In this document: positions 24,257-41,629 of the stretch, in pieces
How positions within the stretch are numbered: the stretch's first letter is position 1
Layout of the letters: each line of letters opens with the position of its first letter
Origin: Arabidopsis thaliana
Lineage: Eukaryota; Streptophyta; Magnoliopsida; Brassicales; Brassicaceae
Direction: 5' to 3'
Length of the DNA: 64,000 nucleotides
NCBI RefSeq assembly: GCF_000001735.4
Contig: NC_003076.8
Span: 6,200,001-6,264,000, forward strand
The notes under the pieces: generated by a model
Databases searched by the model: none
Seen by the model: only the letters and a program-made list of their open reading frames with translations
Told to the model about the DNA's origin: nothing
Translations under genes and position numbers: made by a program

Positions 24257-26137
24257 CAGCATACTTTCAAGTATTGTTTACAAAACCCACTCCGAACATT
24301 CGTTTGTCACCGCCCACCGACAATACCATAAAAGAAATTTAAATAGATTAAGAATTTGGAAAATGTGTGAATCGTATACATCGTCAAGTCAAGTGGCAAG
24401 AAATTGTTACTTGGTTCCAAATGTTTCAAACTCAAACCCACCTAACACGGACCTAAAGGCCTTTTGTTGGTTCCCAAACGCCGATTTCTTGTCTTAATTT
24501 TAGTGACACATAAAGTGCCACGACGCCTCTTATTGCATTTTTCCTATAATGCGACAAGTTTATAAAATAAAATAAAATTGGTACACATAAAGTTGTTTCT
24601 GAATGGTTTGAGAATTTGCTATGTGGGTGGTTAACTATCATCAATCAAAGTTCAATATATTTGGCTAATAACAGCTATTTATACCGCAACTTGTAAACTA
24701 GATAAATGATAGTGAAAATATATAAATTACCGACTGTATAGTACTTTATCTCTCCTTTGGCATCTCATATCAAGCCCATATAAATTGAAATTTCTGTGAG
24801 AAATCATAGCTATTTTTTGCCAACGATATACAATGCAGAAGATCTACAACTTGTCCACTCAATTTATTATATTTTTAGAACTATAATGAAAACCACAAAG
24901 AGAGAAGCAGAGAGAGGATGTGGTCGATATGCAAATCAATTAGTCGCAGCTTCACAGTACTATAGAGAATCTAAAGGGAATATACTTGCATGGACCTGAG
25001 TCAGCATGAATTTTCTTAACCTCTCATGTTACGACACGTGTTAACCTGTCTGAACAGTACGTTAATTTAAAAGATCCACACCTTCGTCGATGACAACTTG
25101 ACATGACGTGGCTTTTTCTCATTACCACGTTGGTTTCTCGGGACAAAACAATATTATCCACTTACTGTTTCCGTTTTTGACGTAACATCAGTTTTCGAAC
25201 AACCTATGAATATGATTGTGTTTTTCCATTTGATGCATGGAGATAATTAATTTGTTGTTCCTTACCTCTAGCCAACTGGCCAAGCCCATCATATTATTGG
25301 CAATCAATCATTCAGTATTTTAGTGCATCATTCACCAAATCAGAACGTTTCTGGATATTGTTCGTTGAATCTTGCAAGCATAGGTTTATTCAGTTAACTT
25401 GGATAAGATTCCAATCGTCTCGATATTCCAACTATTTGAACAGATTGGCAAGAATTATGATGGTAATGAAAAATGAGTAGATCACCGTACGCTACTCTTC
25501 TTAAACGATGTGATGATGAGAAACCATAAGTTGTCATTGACGAAGGTTATTAAAACTAACATAATTACATGTATCTTTACATTTTCCGATTTCACGTAAT
25601 TAAAAACGAGCATTATAATTGTTCCATGATCGATATTGTATTGTCGTTTTTCTCGATTTGAACTATACCACTAGAAAATACTTTTTAAAGTTTTTTTGAC
25701 AACGATATTTTTTTGGATCCTCCGTTGACGAAAATAAACTAAGTTTTAAATTTCCTTAATAGTTTCATTTTTCGTGGTCACACTTGAAGATTAAAATTGT
25801 CATTAAATGCAAAAGCATAAAAATGAAAAAGTGAAATATTAAGCGGCTACAAGTATGAGAGCATTGTGGTAACGACACGTGTAATGTCCAAATAGGCAAC
25901 GTTTATCCACTACCTTTCATCTTATATAAACAGATTAACGTTTCTTTTCTTTTCTTATATAAACCAAATCCATAATCCTCACCATATCCACAATCCTCAA
26001 GCTATCTCCTTTGTGTCCATAATCGAAACGCTTTTTGCGATTTATCCTAATCTTTTTTCTATCTTCTGCTACAAATTTGGTTCTTTTTTGGTTGAATTTG
26101 GATAAAATCATAATCTCCTCTTCAATTTTCTTGTGAA
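24257..26137. other. AT-rich spacer upstream of BAM9 with G-boxes
   Basis: No supported gene. Two ACACGTGT G-box/ABRE-like palindromes occur at 25034-25041 and 25875-25882. A TATA-like TATATAAA lies at about 25923, some 215 bases before the BAM9 ATG. A 37-codon ORF at 24886-24999 has no independent support. Confidence 0.5.
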
Positions 26138-27999
26138 ATGGAAGTTTCAGTGATTGGAAATCCTCAAGCGAGGATCTGCAGAGCAGAATTAGCTTACAGA
26201 GAGCTTGGATTTAGATTTGGCTCTGATGTAATCTCCGGTGAATCGAGAAATAGGGTTAGTTTCTGCAACCAAAGCTCTAAATGGAAAGAGATCGCGATAC
26301 GTTGCTCTTCGAGATCTGTCAAATGTGAAGCCATCGTCTCCGATGACGCTTCTCCGTTTCTCAAATCCACTCCAAAATCTAAATCGGTAATTAACCCTAT
26401 TCTCTTCTCTACGGATCTATTGTTCTTATACTTTATATATTGAGATCCATTGATATATGATGAAATTTAGGCAAGATTTAATTTTTTTCCTCTTTATGAT
26501 TCAATTCTGAAACAAAGTTTTTATTTTTGTTTTTTGTTGCAGCTCGAGAGTGTAAAATTATTTGTTGGGCTTCCGTTAGACACAGTTTCAGACTGCAACA
26601 ATGTGAATCACTTGAAAGCTATTACAGCTGGGCTTAAAGCTTTGAAGCTACTTGGTGTAGAAGGTATTGAGTTACCTATCTTTTGGGGAGTTGTTGAGAA
26701 AGAAGCTGCTGGGAAATATGAATGGTCTGGGTACTTGGCAGTAGCTGAGATTGTTAAGAAAGTGGGACTTAAGCTTCATGCTTCACTTTCTTTCCATGGA
26801 TCGAAACAAACAGAGATAGGTCTTCCTGATTGGGTGGCAAAGATTGGTGATGCTGAACCAGGGATCTATTTTACAGATAGATATGGACAACAGTACAAAG
26901 ATTGTTTGTCGTTTGCTGTTGATGATGTTCCTGTTCTTGATGGGAAGACTCCTATGGAGGTTTACAGAGGTTTCTGTGAGAGCTTCAAGTCTGCTTTCGC
27001 AGATTACATGGGCAACACAATCACGGTATGATTTCACAAATCATCTTTGTTTTTGCACTTACATTCTGAGTTTAACTACTCTGGTTTTAAGTTTCTGATT
27101 TTCTGTTCATTGCTTTGCAGGGAATCACATTAGGTTTGGGACCAGACGGTGAGCTGAAATATCCTTCTCATCAACATAATGCCAAGCTCTCTGGCGCGGG
27201 AGAGTTCCAGTGTTACGACAAACACATGCTTTCTGCTCTTAAAGGCTACGCTGAATCCACTGGAAACCCTCTTTGGGGTCTCGGTGGTCCTCACGATGCT
27301 CCTGCTTACGATCAACAGCCTAATTCCTCTTCATTCTTCTCAGACGGCGGGTCATGGGAATCTCAGTACGGCGATTTCTTCTTGTCTTGGTATTCGTCTC
27401 TTCTCACCTCCCACGCAGACCGAGTCCTCTCCGTTGCTTCATCTGCATTTAGCGGGATTGGAGTGCCTCTATGTGGGAAGCTACCTCTCTTACACCAATG
27501 GCACAAGCTAAGATCTCATCCTTCTGAGTTAACAGCTGGATTCTACAGCTCTAATGGTCAGGACAGGTACGAGGCTATCGCAGAGATCTTTGCAAAGAAC
27601 TCTTGTAGAATGATAATACCAGGAATGGACCTATCCGACGAGCACCAATCACCTGAATCTCTCTCGAGCCCCGAGTCATTACTTGGCCACATCAAAACTT
27701 CCTGCAAGAAACAAGGAGTCGTTGTCTCAGGGCAAAACTCATCCACCCCGGTTCCTGGTGGGTTTGAGAGGATCGTTGAGAATCTGAAGGATGAGAATGT
27801 AGGAATTGATCTGTTCACTTACCAGAGAATGGGAGCACTTTTCTTCTCTCCAGAGCATTTCCATGCTTTCACAGTCTTTGTCCGGAACCTGAGCCAATTC
27901 GAGTTGTCCTCAGACGATCAAGCCTCAGAGGCTGAGGTTGAGGCCGAGACAGCTAGCATAGGTTCAGGCACTGGTGCACCTAGTTTGCAAACCGCTTAA
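26138..27999 (+). CDS. BAM9: plastid beta-amylase-like protein, non-catalytic regulator of starch breakdown
   Basis: Three exons, 26138-26386, 26543-27025 and 27121-27999, give 536 aa. The N terminus is Ser/Arg-rich, fitting a plastid transit peptide. The glycosyl hydrolase 14 fold is recognisable: LFVGLPLDTV, IELPIFWGVVEKE, YEWSGYLAVAEIV and GITLGLGPDGELKYPS. The usual flexible-loop motif HxCGGNVGD is replaced by SFHGSKQTEIG, and the usual LNFTCxEM region reads MIIPGMDL, so key active-site elements are lost while the Glu in GPDGELKYPS remains. This agrees with published work describing BAM9 (also BMY3) as a non-enzymatic plastid regulator. Upstream G-boxes are compatible with light or ABA regulation (inference). 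Locus recalled as At5g18670. Confidence 0.95.
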
Positions 28000-28357
28000 T
28001 GAAATGCAAAATCATAATTTTTTATGTAAATAAGAAAAGTCTCCTGTTGTTTTAGCATTTATATAGAATGTCATATTACTGTAAAATTATTTGCAACCAT
28101 TTCTTCACAAAACATAAATCCTGAAGCTTAAGACAAAGAACTCCCTTGTTTTGGTTCGAGTGATGGCACAATATAGCAATAGAGTTGATTTTCTTGCAAG
28201 ATCACAATGTACAAAAAAGCTACAAAACAAAAGGAACTGTAACATTATCAAACACAAGACAACGACTCGTTGTTTTTAAAAAGAACACAATTTACAAAAG
28301 GCTACAAATTGCTCTTTACAAGATAGATATAGCGATATCTTAACAAAGTCTTGTAAA

Positions 28358-30426
28358 TCATTCACAAGCGATTCTAGTCTCAAAGCTGCTCAAGCAAATG
28401 GCAAAAGCCTGGAAAGCTGAGATCGGGTATCCATAATCCATCGTGAACATATCTTTCCCGACTTTCCCAAACTGCAATATAATCCGCTCGCTCTGCCTCT
28501 CCGGTGACATTCCCGTGCCACTGCCACAGCTAGCTCCTGCTGCCACGAGCTGAAAGTTCTTCACTGACGCTACTGTGACACGGCCATGGAAATTCAAGCA
28601 CCAGCAGCGTAGCTGCTCGTGCCACCGTGGTGTCTTGTTGCTCAGCACTAATGGTGTTTCTTTCAGGTGGCTTGAGCTACTGCGTAATGGTTTTGACTGA
28701 GACCTGGATAAGGTTGACCGAGTACCGAGTAAGGGAAACTCTGATGGTTCTGAAGCTACTCCTTGAGGCTCCATTGTGCTTGTAGGTATTGTGTCCATAA
28801 GACATTGCATCTTTCTTGGTCCCCTAATTGTGCCATCAAGACATTACATATTAGGTCCCCTATTAGCTTCTATATTACATAATTTTGAAAAGTAAAAAAG
28901 GGACCTTTCCACACACATTTTCAGTAACTCTTCTCAAGAATCTCTAATTTTGATTTTAAAACTACGACTAGTCTACCAGAGACCAAAAAGATGTTGAAGA
29001 AAAGTAATAAAGTTGAGACAAATAACTTTTCAAATAGGAAAGCTAAATCTGGAAAAGATCATTACCGGGATCCTAAGACATTCAGCTCATATGTGATATG
29101 AGCGACAGGATAACTTCCAAGAGGAACTTTTGCTGAAACTTTTGCGGGATTATAAGATCGGCTCTTTCTCAACTTTGCGGCTCCCGTTGAAGGCAGCAGA
29201 TTTCCATCAAAGACAGTGAATTTCGTTCCTAGGAAGTTCGATCTTCGACAAGTTTAGAAAGAGCAATATATCAACAAGAGTTTCAATAGAAAGAACAACT
29301 TATAAATAAGCAAAGGACCTTTACTGGAACTGCATGAAGTTTACTAGATCATGTTAAGTCCTTCTAATCCATCAATGCCAAGCTCAAAATGCTAATAATA
29401 AGACTCTTAATCAATACTAGAGATCGGTAACCTTTTTGTGTAGCTTGTTTGATCATATATACGCACCTCACTTTGCCAACATAAGCTTGGCTTCTTCTCG
29501 ACATATCATCAGAACGTAAAGAGATAATGTAATCCGTACAAGTTGTGTGCTTCAACTTACACGCAGCAAGCAAAAACTTCCCATCATCCGTTAAAGCTAC
29601 AAGAACATACACACAAAGAAGATGTCAATGTAAATAATTGCAGAACCAAGAAACACGTGAAAAGAAAATAGACTCCACTAGATACTGTTTGTTTCTCTAA
29701 GAACATGTTAAACAGAGAGATTGATGCTCACAGTTGGTTAATCCGAGATAGAGATGATATGATTGCGTAATTCGATTACGTTTGATAAAGCATTGAACCA
29801 GTGAATCCCTTGGACCAGGCTGCAGAAGATACACACCAACAAAAATCAACATTTAAGTAAGACTACACAATAATTAAACTGAAACTGATACAATCAGTAA
29901 AAATGATCATATATCTCTTGTTTCATGATCAATATCATAGTTTACGAGCCAGCCACTCTGAGTTTGAGGACAAATACAAACGCAAACGCAGCGTCTTCAA
30001 AACTCATAGTCTTCAAGATTTTGAAAGTGATCAACAAAAAAAATCGTAACTTTATGTCTTAATCCGATCGAAATGGACAAGGAAAGATATAAAGAGAGAG
30101 TGATTGAGAATTCGAACCTGCTTGAGAGAGATGGGGAAAGTCAACTTAGAAGAGATCTCAGGGACAACGACGGTTTCGTTCATAAGTAGCCGCCAGCCAC
30201 GACAAACGCCGGCACAAGCCACCACGCTGCGTCGTGACGGCCATCCGCCACCGTCCGCCGCTTCAACACGAATCAGAATCTCCCTAAGAAGCTCTTCAGG
30301 AATCTCTGACCAGCGATAATCTTGCGATGACACAGAAGTGGAATCGGCAGCTGCGGCGGCGGCAAGGTCGTGGACCACACGATGCGGTCTCGAACGCATC
30401 TCAAGGATTAAGCTACGTAAGGTCAT
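28358..30426 (-). CDS. TLP11: tubby-like F-box protein 11
   Basis: Five coding exons on the minus strand: 30118-30426, 29732-29819, 29467-29596, 29066-29242 and 28358-28823. An N-terminal F-box-like segment ([20 protein letters not shown] ... [12 protein letters not shown]) precedes the tubby domain. Tubby hallmarks are [91 protein letters not shown] and the C-terminal [15 protein letters not shown]. Tubby domains bind phosphoinositides at the plasma membrane; plant TLPs with F-boxes may join SCF ligases. The ORF is open further upstream to 30582, but [17 protein letters not shown] matches the family start. Locus recalled as At5g18680. It is convergent with BAM9, with 3'UTRs meeting at 28.0-28.36 kb. 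Confidence 0.94.
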
Positions 30427-33400
30427 ACGACTTCTGGGGATACTTAAAGGCTGAGTCTTTAGATGATTATAATCGAGTTTTAGGTGGAAGAAGGAGAAGT
30501 GGTGGTGGTGGTGTTGTTGAGAAGAACGAAGTAGATTGATTTCAACAATTATTGATATCAACGTTTTATTACTTCTAAGCAAATTTTGTATTTTTTTGGT
30601 TCTTAAATAGGTAAAAAAATTAACGACAAAAAAAAAAATAGGTAAAAAAATTATGTAAAACCAGTCGGCAAAAAAGGTACATTATAAAAACCAAAATAAG
30701 AAAAAAAATAAAAAATTTTAACTTTACTTGAAATTGTATTAGAATTTTTTTCTTTATGTTGACACATTTATTTTGGAGTTATCCTTGAGACATTCTCTTA
30801 ATTGATTTTTGATGTTGATCAGCTTCATAATTCCATAGAATGACAGAAATAATGTTTATTCTTTTGTTTCAACCGACGCTAATTATATAATTTAATTAAT
30901 TTGATTTGTTTCAAACAATAGCAAACTATTTTATTTTGATAGTAAAATGTAGGAAAGCATGACTATGTTATATCAGTTAAATATTATGCTACCAATACCA
31001 ATTAGGAAAAATACAATTATAGTAGTTAAGAAGTTAATAAAACCAATGGTGGCTGAGAAAATTGGTGGGTTGGATAAGATAAAGTTTATAATAGGAAAAT
31101 AATAATAAATTAGTTAGAATCATAAATATTTGTGTCGACAATATGTTTTGTAAGTTCAATTTTAAACCTTTTTAAAAAAATCCTATCATATTAAATATAT
31201 GTATCAGAATTATTTATATTTTACCAAAAATTCGTATTTTTGTATTCGATTAAAATATGTACATATTTTATAAAGACAACTCATGTGGGCTATATAATAA
31301 ATTATGCAAAAGGTATTAGTATATATATGATAAGGTTTTTGGTCCACTTAAAAATATCTAACCAAGTAACCATCACCCCCTTGCTATTACATAGTAGGCC
31401 ATGCTCTCGATTTCATTTGGTCCATTCCTATTTATTACCTTCAATACAACAAGAGCTATACAAATCGAGGGAGGGTTGTTTAAGTTTTTACCCCTATTCT
31501 TGACTTCTTGGTTAAAGTTTCAAATGTATAAAAGGGTAATAACAATCAGGAACCAAAAGTTATTAAGTACTATATTCTTTGAACAAGATATATTCATAGT
31601 TCATACATTATATACATAGCTATTAGACACCAACAAATTACATACACCATTGTAGACACATATATATGATTCATCAGTTCATAACCATATTTAGATCATT
31701 AAATTTATGTAAAAAAATAACATTGGGTGGGTTAGTAGCGTGGGTTAGCATCTTTGCTTTGTTCAAGCGAATGATTGGATAAACAAAAGCGGCTTCTTTA
31801 ATATTAATCCTTCGTGGTTTTGTCCCTTTCTTCTTTTAAAGCCAAACCTAACTAATTTGTTGACAATTGAAAAAGGCATGCATATATGATATCAATAAAA
31901 ATAATAATAATGAAATCAATCTTGATAAGAATGGATGTTTAATTCAGTTAATTAATCCTCTCATCTTCCAAGTACTTCCACACATTGTATATTAACAGTA
32001 GAGTACAATGTGTACCACACTAATTGATTATCAATGTGCATTCCAAATATACTGTTTCAGTTTTGTAATCTACATTTTTTTTGTTTCGTACGTTACTAGC
32101 TAAAATACATACTTTTTAACCGGCCGTGATCTCATTCACGTCTCTCTGTATGGATTCACCCTCATCGTTCCTTTAGTTTATTATATCATATGCAAACCAA
32201 ACCATAGTACTAAATTACTAATTACTACACACACTGAGGATGATAATATGGGAGCGTTTCTGAGTTCTTAAACCCGTTGTAGTTTATGGGTTTTGAATAC
32301 AAGTTTGGGCTTGGGCTTCTAATTATGTTGTCAGTATTAAACATATGATATTTGTTGTACAAAATAGATGTGTTGGTTTGAAGCTTAGTTTGTTATCGGT
32401 TCAGCGTTTATTATGAGATAAAACACTTGTGGTGTGCATGTAAGTCGTGCTCATCATTCTGTGTGTTGACACAAAATCAATATATGTGTATATATATTGA
32501 AATTGGTTACCAAAACTGAAATTGAAATATAATAATTGTTTTCTTTCTCCTTAATCTGTTCTTTACAAAGTCGACATCGACCTTCATCAAGGCTCTGTAC
32601 ATATTTAAACATGATATCATGTGTTTGAGTTGTTACGAAGAAAAAATAACATGTAGAGATGATAAAGTTTGATGAGTATGGGTTCTTTCGTTATATAAGT
32701 TGGAGCTTCATTAGTCTCCCAATAAGGACAAGATAAGTGGGCACCAACACAACATTATAGTGATTATACAATCTGTCACGCACATAACCTTAAATTGTAT
32801 AGTCATCTATTTCTATATACTAAATTATTATGTTTGATTTGACATAAAGTATTAAGAAAATGAGAAAGTAATTAAAAGTACTGTGAGACAGGAGAAGAAC
32901 ACTTTTATGCTTTGGCATCTTCAAGCTCAGGAGCAACTCACATGCATGCTCTCTAACCCCTTTGGAATTTTGGAATAATGCAATTAGTTGATTATATTTA
33001 TATGGTTAAATACTATATATGATATTTTTATAATAACAATCTTATCTTTATTCAATCTGCATATCATGTTCTAATTATTTGAGTAATTCATCTTATTTTG
33101 CTAAATACACAACTCTTTTCAATTAAATTTACAAGAAGTAACCATATGAACATAGGTTCTTCATCTTTTGCTTCTTACCATATGAAGAAAATAACTTTTG
33201 TATATAGTTTATAGTTTATACACTCATTAGTCATAGTTAGGCCTTTAAGTTCGTAAAGCATTTTATATTATTGCATAATTTAAACTTTTTCAAAAGGCCC
33301 TTTATCAGAAGAAAAAAAAGCAACAGCAGAAACAGACAAATGAACTTCACCTAAACATTGATTCCCCTAATTAACCAAAATATTATTTAATTGCTCATTC

Positions 33401-33775
33401 AAACACATAGTAAGTAATCCTTATTTGATTTTATATGATATGAAGAATTGGTCCTAATATAAAACATGCATGATGATTGATGAACGTTATATCAAATGAT
33501 ATTATCGTTGTTATTAAAGTACATACTGACATTACATATATGCATATGAATATATGATAACTTAATCGAAGATTCGAAATGATTAACATATCGACTCACA
33601 TTGTCAAGAGGGGCAAACACGACCAAAAAAGGAAAATAATTAAAATTGTAAAATGTAGCTTACTACGAAACTAAATGTTAAATATTCTCATTCGAGATAA
33701 TGATATACATTTTGGACAAAACACGTGAAAACCAAAACGTTCGTTGATGGATAAGCGAAGTGAACTATAGTAGTG
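30427..33775. other. AT-rich intergenic region between TLP11 and AGP25
   Basis: About 3.3 kb of low-complexity AT-rich DNA. TLP11 5' leader near the left end. I looked for small ORFs, tRNA-like folds and transposon coding and saw nothing I can support. Confidence 0.5.
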
Positions 33776-34126
33776 TTATAACGCTAGGAACGAGGCGGAG
33801 GAGATGATAAGAGAGATGAGTAAGACTCCGGCGGAAGGAAGAGACGGCGGAGGAGAAGGAGAAGAAACCGGCGGAGAAGCAAAAGGAGAGAATGCCAACG
33901 GGTCAGGGTAGGAGCCGTCGTTAGTGTCGGGATCAGGAGGGCTTGGTGAAGATGGGATTGTGCCGCTGCCATCGTCTGAAGGTAAAGCGTCTCCGGGGGA
34001 AGGGAGGAGAGGGGCGATCTCCGGTGAAAGCTGTTGGACGAGAGAAATTGTCGGAGAAGATGAAGAGAGAGAGATGAAGATGAAGATGAAGATGATGAGA
34101 AGTTTATTGAGAAAAGAAAAAGCCAT
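33776..34126 (-). CDS. AGP25: arabinogalactan protein 25 (GPI-anchored)
   Basis: Single exon, 116 aa. It has an N-terminal signal peptide (MAFSFLNKLLIIFIFIFISL), a Pro/Ala/Ser-rich centre with SP and PSP motifs that would be hydroxylated and glycosylated (SPSPPDPD, SPFASPPVSSPSPPPS), and a hydrophobic C terminus (GVLLISLIISSASFLAL) for GPI-anchor addition. Acts at the cell surface/wall. Locus recalled as At5g18690. Confidence 0.9.
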   Translation of the reverse strand: MAFSFLNKLLIIFIFIFISLSSSSPTISLVQQLSPEIAPLLPSPGDALPSDDGSGTIPSSPSPPDPDTNDGSYPDPLAFSPFASPPVSSPSPPPSLPSAGVLLISLIISSASFLAL

Positions 34127-34442
34127 TTTGTTTTTGGTTTAAATGATGAAAATCAAAGTTGATTTTTTTTGTTGGATCTGTCTTTCTCTATCTACTGATC
34201 GGAGTGCATTTTGAGTTGTAATGATGATGTCTCTATATAAAAGAACCTTTCCTCTTATCTATCCTATAAAAAATATAAAAATTATAATAAGGTTTTGGAG
34301 GAAAAGACTAAAGAAAAGACCTTGTTTGCAAAACTGAATATTTATTTTCAGTTTCCAATCAAATACATATATACCTTTCTATTTTTCATGATATAGAATG
34401 AATTTAGTTCTGTTTTGGTTGCTATTGTGATAGCCAGTGATA

Positions 34443-34495
<53 letters not shown>

Positions 34496-35386
34496 TCCCC
34501 ATAATTTGTCCTAATATCTCAATTTTTGTATAATTTTTTTTTAAAGAATTTAGTATAGCTATATTACTTACGTACATCGCACATAAATATATATGTATAT
34601 AAAGTTGTAAAAAAAAAAAAGATTATAAAGTTCCATAATAATACAATTTAATTTAAATTGTCTAAGAATATAGTGCAAGTCTATAAATTGGAGTTGGTTC
34701 AGTGGGAGGGAAAGTGGTATCTTTTCGTTAACCACGTGGCGACATTTTAATGGTTGGTGTGTTTGGAAGATATAATTGAAGACTGAGAATTTAGTGAAAA
34801 AGCTTTCCACAAGGGATGATTCCTTCAGTTTTTTTTACTAAAAATAATACAAACATCATGATATTATAATTGAACTCTATTTACCTATCAACACACAAAT
34901 AATTCAGCAAAATCTAAGAAAAAGATCCTATATTTTTACTCACCTTTTTCCTTAGATCAGCTTATGTTAATCTTACTCAACCATGCATTATTTAGTTTCT
35001 AGAGTTTTTATTTGCTTAAAGAAAACTGGATACCCATCAACTTAATACTAAAATCTAAACTAATCAGACTAATCTCAAATATTTAACAAATGTTTGTCTA
35101 AAAGAAGATAATATTAAGGAAGTAGATTGTATTAGTGGTACAAAAATTGCAATAGAAAGAAATATACATTAAGAAGAGACAAATCTTGATTCTGGGTTTC
35201 ACTTTGTCACATGTTTTTGCGTTTGTTTTACCTCGCATGTACTCAAAATCTACAGCTCAGCGTCATTGTCGTCGTTAATCCTGGTTTAACAACAAGAGAT
35301 AAAGAAATTGTAGAAAGACTTAACAATGATAAAAAGAACTTAATTATCAATTAACTGTTGTTACCATTGTTCAGATGACTTCAAAT
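34127..35386. other. AGP25 upstream and RUNKEL 3' flank
   Basis: AGP25 promoter (AT-rich, CTCTATATAAAAG TATA-like sequence near 34230), a long AT microsatellite, then RUNKEL 3'UTR on the right. No gene seen. Confidence 0.5.
34446..34493. repeat. AT dinucleotide microsatellite, about 24 units
   Basis: Uninterrupted alternating A/T over 48 bases. Confidence 0.95.
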
Positions 35387-40733
<5,347 letters not shown>

Positions 40734-41629
40734 CGTGGGAGCGAGCTTCAAGTCTCCTGAGATCCGATTCTGGATTTGTCAGCTCTAGAGAGAATCAATG
40801 GCCGTTGTTGAATGAGTTTGGGATTTGGAAAGAGAGAGGGGGAATGGTAGAGAGAAGGAAATGAACAATTTCAAAATTCAAAACTGGACTAATTTAGAAT
40901 AATTATTATATTTTGAATCCATTTTGTTTTGAAGGAGATAAGATATGCAGTCATATACTTATGAAATTAAAAATAGTTAGATGGGCTTCTTGGGCTCATA
41001 ATGATCGTTGGCCCATTTATCCTCTTCTCGGGTGAAACGTTTTTCCCGCCATAACTATACTGCCAACAGGGTTTTTTTACCGCCGTGAAATGAGAAGAGG
41101 GGTAAACTTGGCAGAGAAAAAGTGAAAGAGCTTAGATTTTCCTTCTCCTTCAGCGACGACGTAACATTCGCCGGACCACATTTATCTCCGACGTCGGCCG
41201 CTTAGACAGAGTAAACTTCTTAATCTGCTTTATTCTTCGTCTTTTTTTTTTTTTTTTTCGTTATCCGGCGAAACTCGCTGCCGATATTTTTAAATTTATT
41301 TTCCGGTGTTGCATAAATCCTTGATTGAATCGTTTTGTCGGTCTACTTTGCATTTCTGGATTCTCCTGCTGTGTTTGATTCTCTTACTGTTCGGGTAGTG
41401 TTCTCTCTATCACAATTCATAGCTAGGGTTTTGATGTTGTAGGGTTTTCTCAAATGTGGGTTCTTTTAGTAGGACACTTTGGAATTTTAGAATTTTCGGT
41501 TGTTTACTTCATCTTGTCTTGCCTTTTTCAAAGTTTTACTGAGGAATAAATGCTTAGATTACTTAATCTCGTGCATACTGTTTTGACGTTAGCTTGGGTT
41601 TTGATTACTTTATTTGTTCATTGTTGTTA
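40734..41629. promoter_or_regulatory. divergent promoter of RUNKEL and DUF3444 gene 1 with E2F-like and telo-box motifs
   Basis: A TTTCCCGCC E2F-type core lies at 41042-41050. A GGCCCA site II element is near 41011. Two TAGGGTTTT telo-box-like sequences are at 41424-41432 and 41440-41448, inside the likely 5'UTR/intron of the plus-strand gene. This combination is typical of S-phase or growth-related plant promoters (established knowledge); use by either gene is inferred. Confidence 0.5.

Noticed and set aside
24886..24999. 37-codon ORF starting MKTTKREAERGCGRY
   Set aside because: No duplicate, no recognised family and no promoter signs; left as unsupported.
30427..30582. N-terminal extension of TLP11 with a poly-His run
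   Set aside because: The His run comes from a GTG microsatellite in the leader; the family start is at 30426.
32880..32980. Possible miRNA precursor
   Set aside because: No foldback with a recognisable mature miRNA sequence could be made by eye.
33784..34142. Overlapping frames antisense or shifted relative to AGP25
   Set aside because: Shadows of the low-complexity Pro/Ser-rich coding sequence of AGP25.
41594..41629. Upstream extension of DUF3444 gene 1
   Set aside because: The extension starts at TTG, not ATG, and looks like intron or leader; 41630 is the first in-frame ATG.
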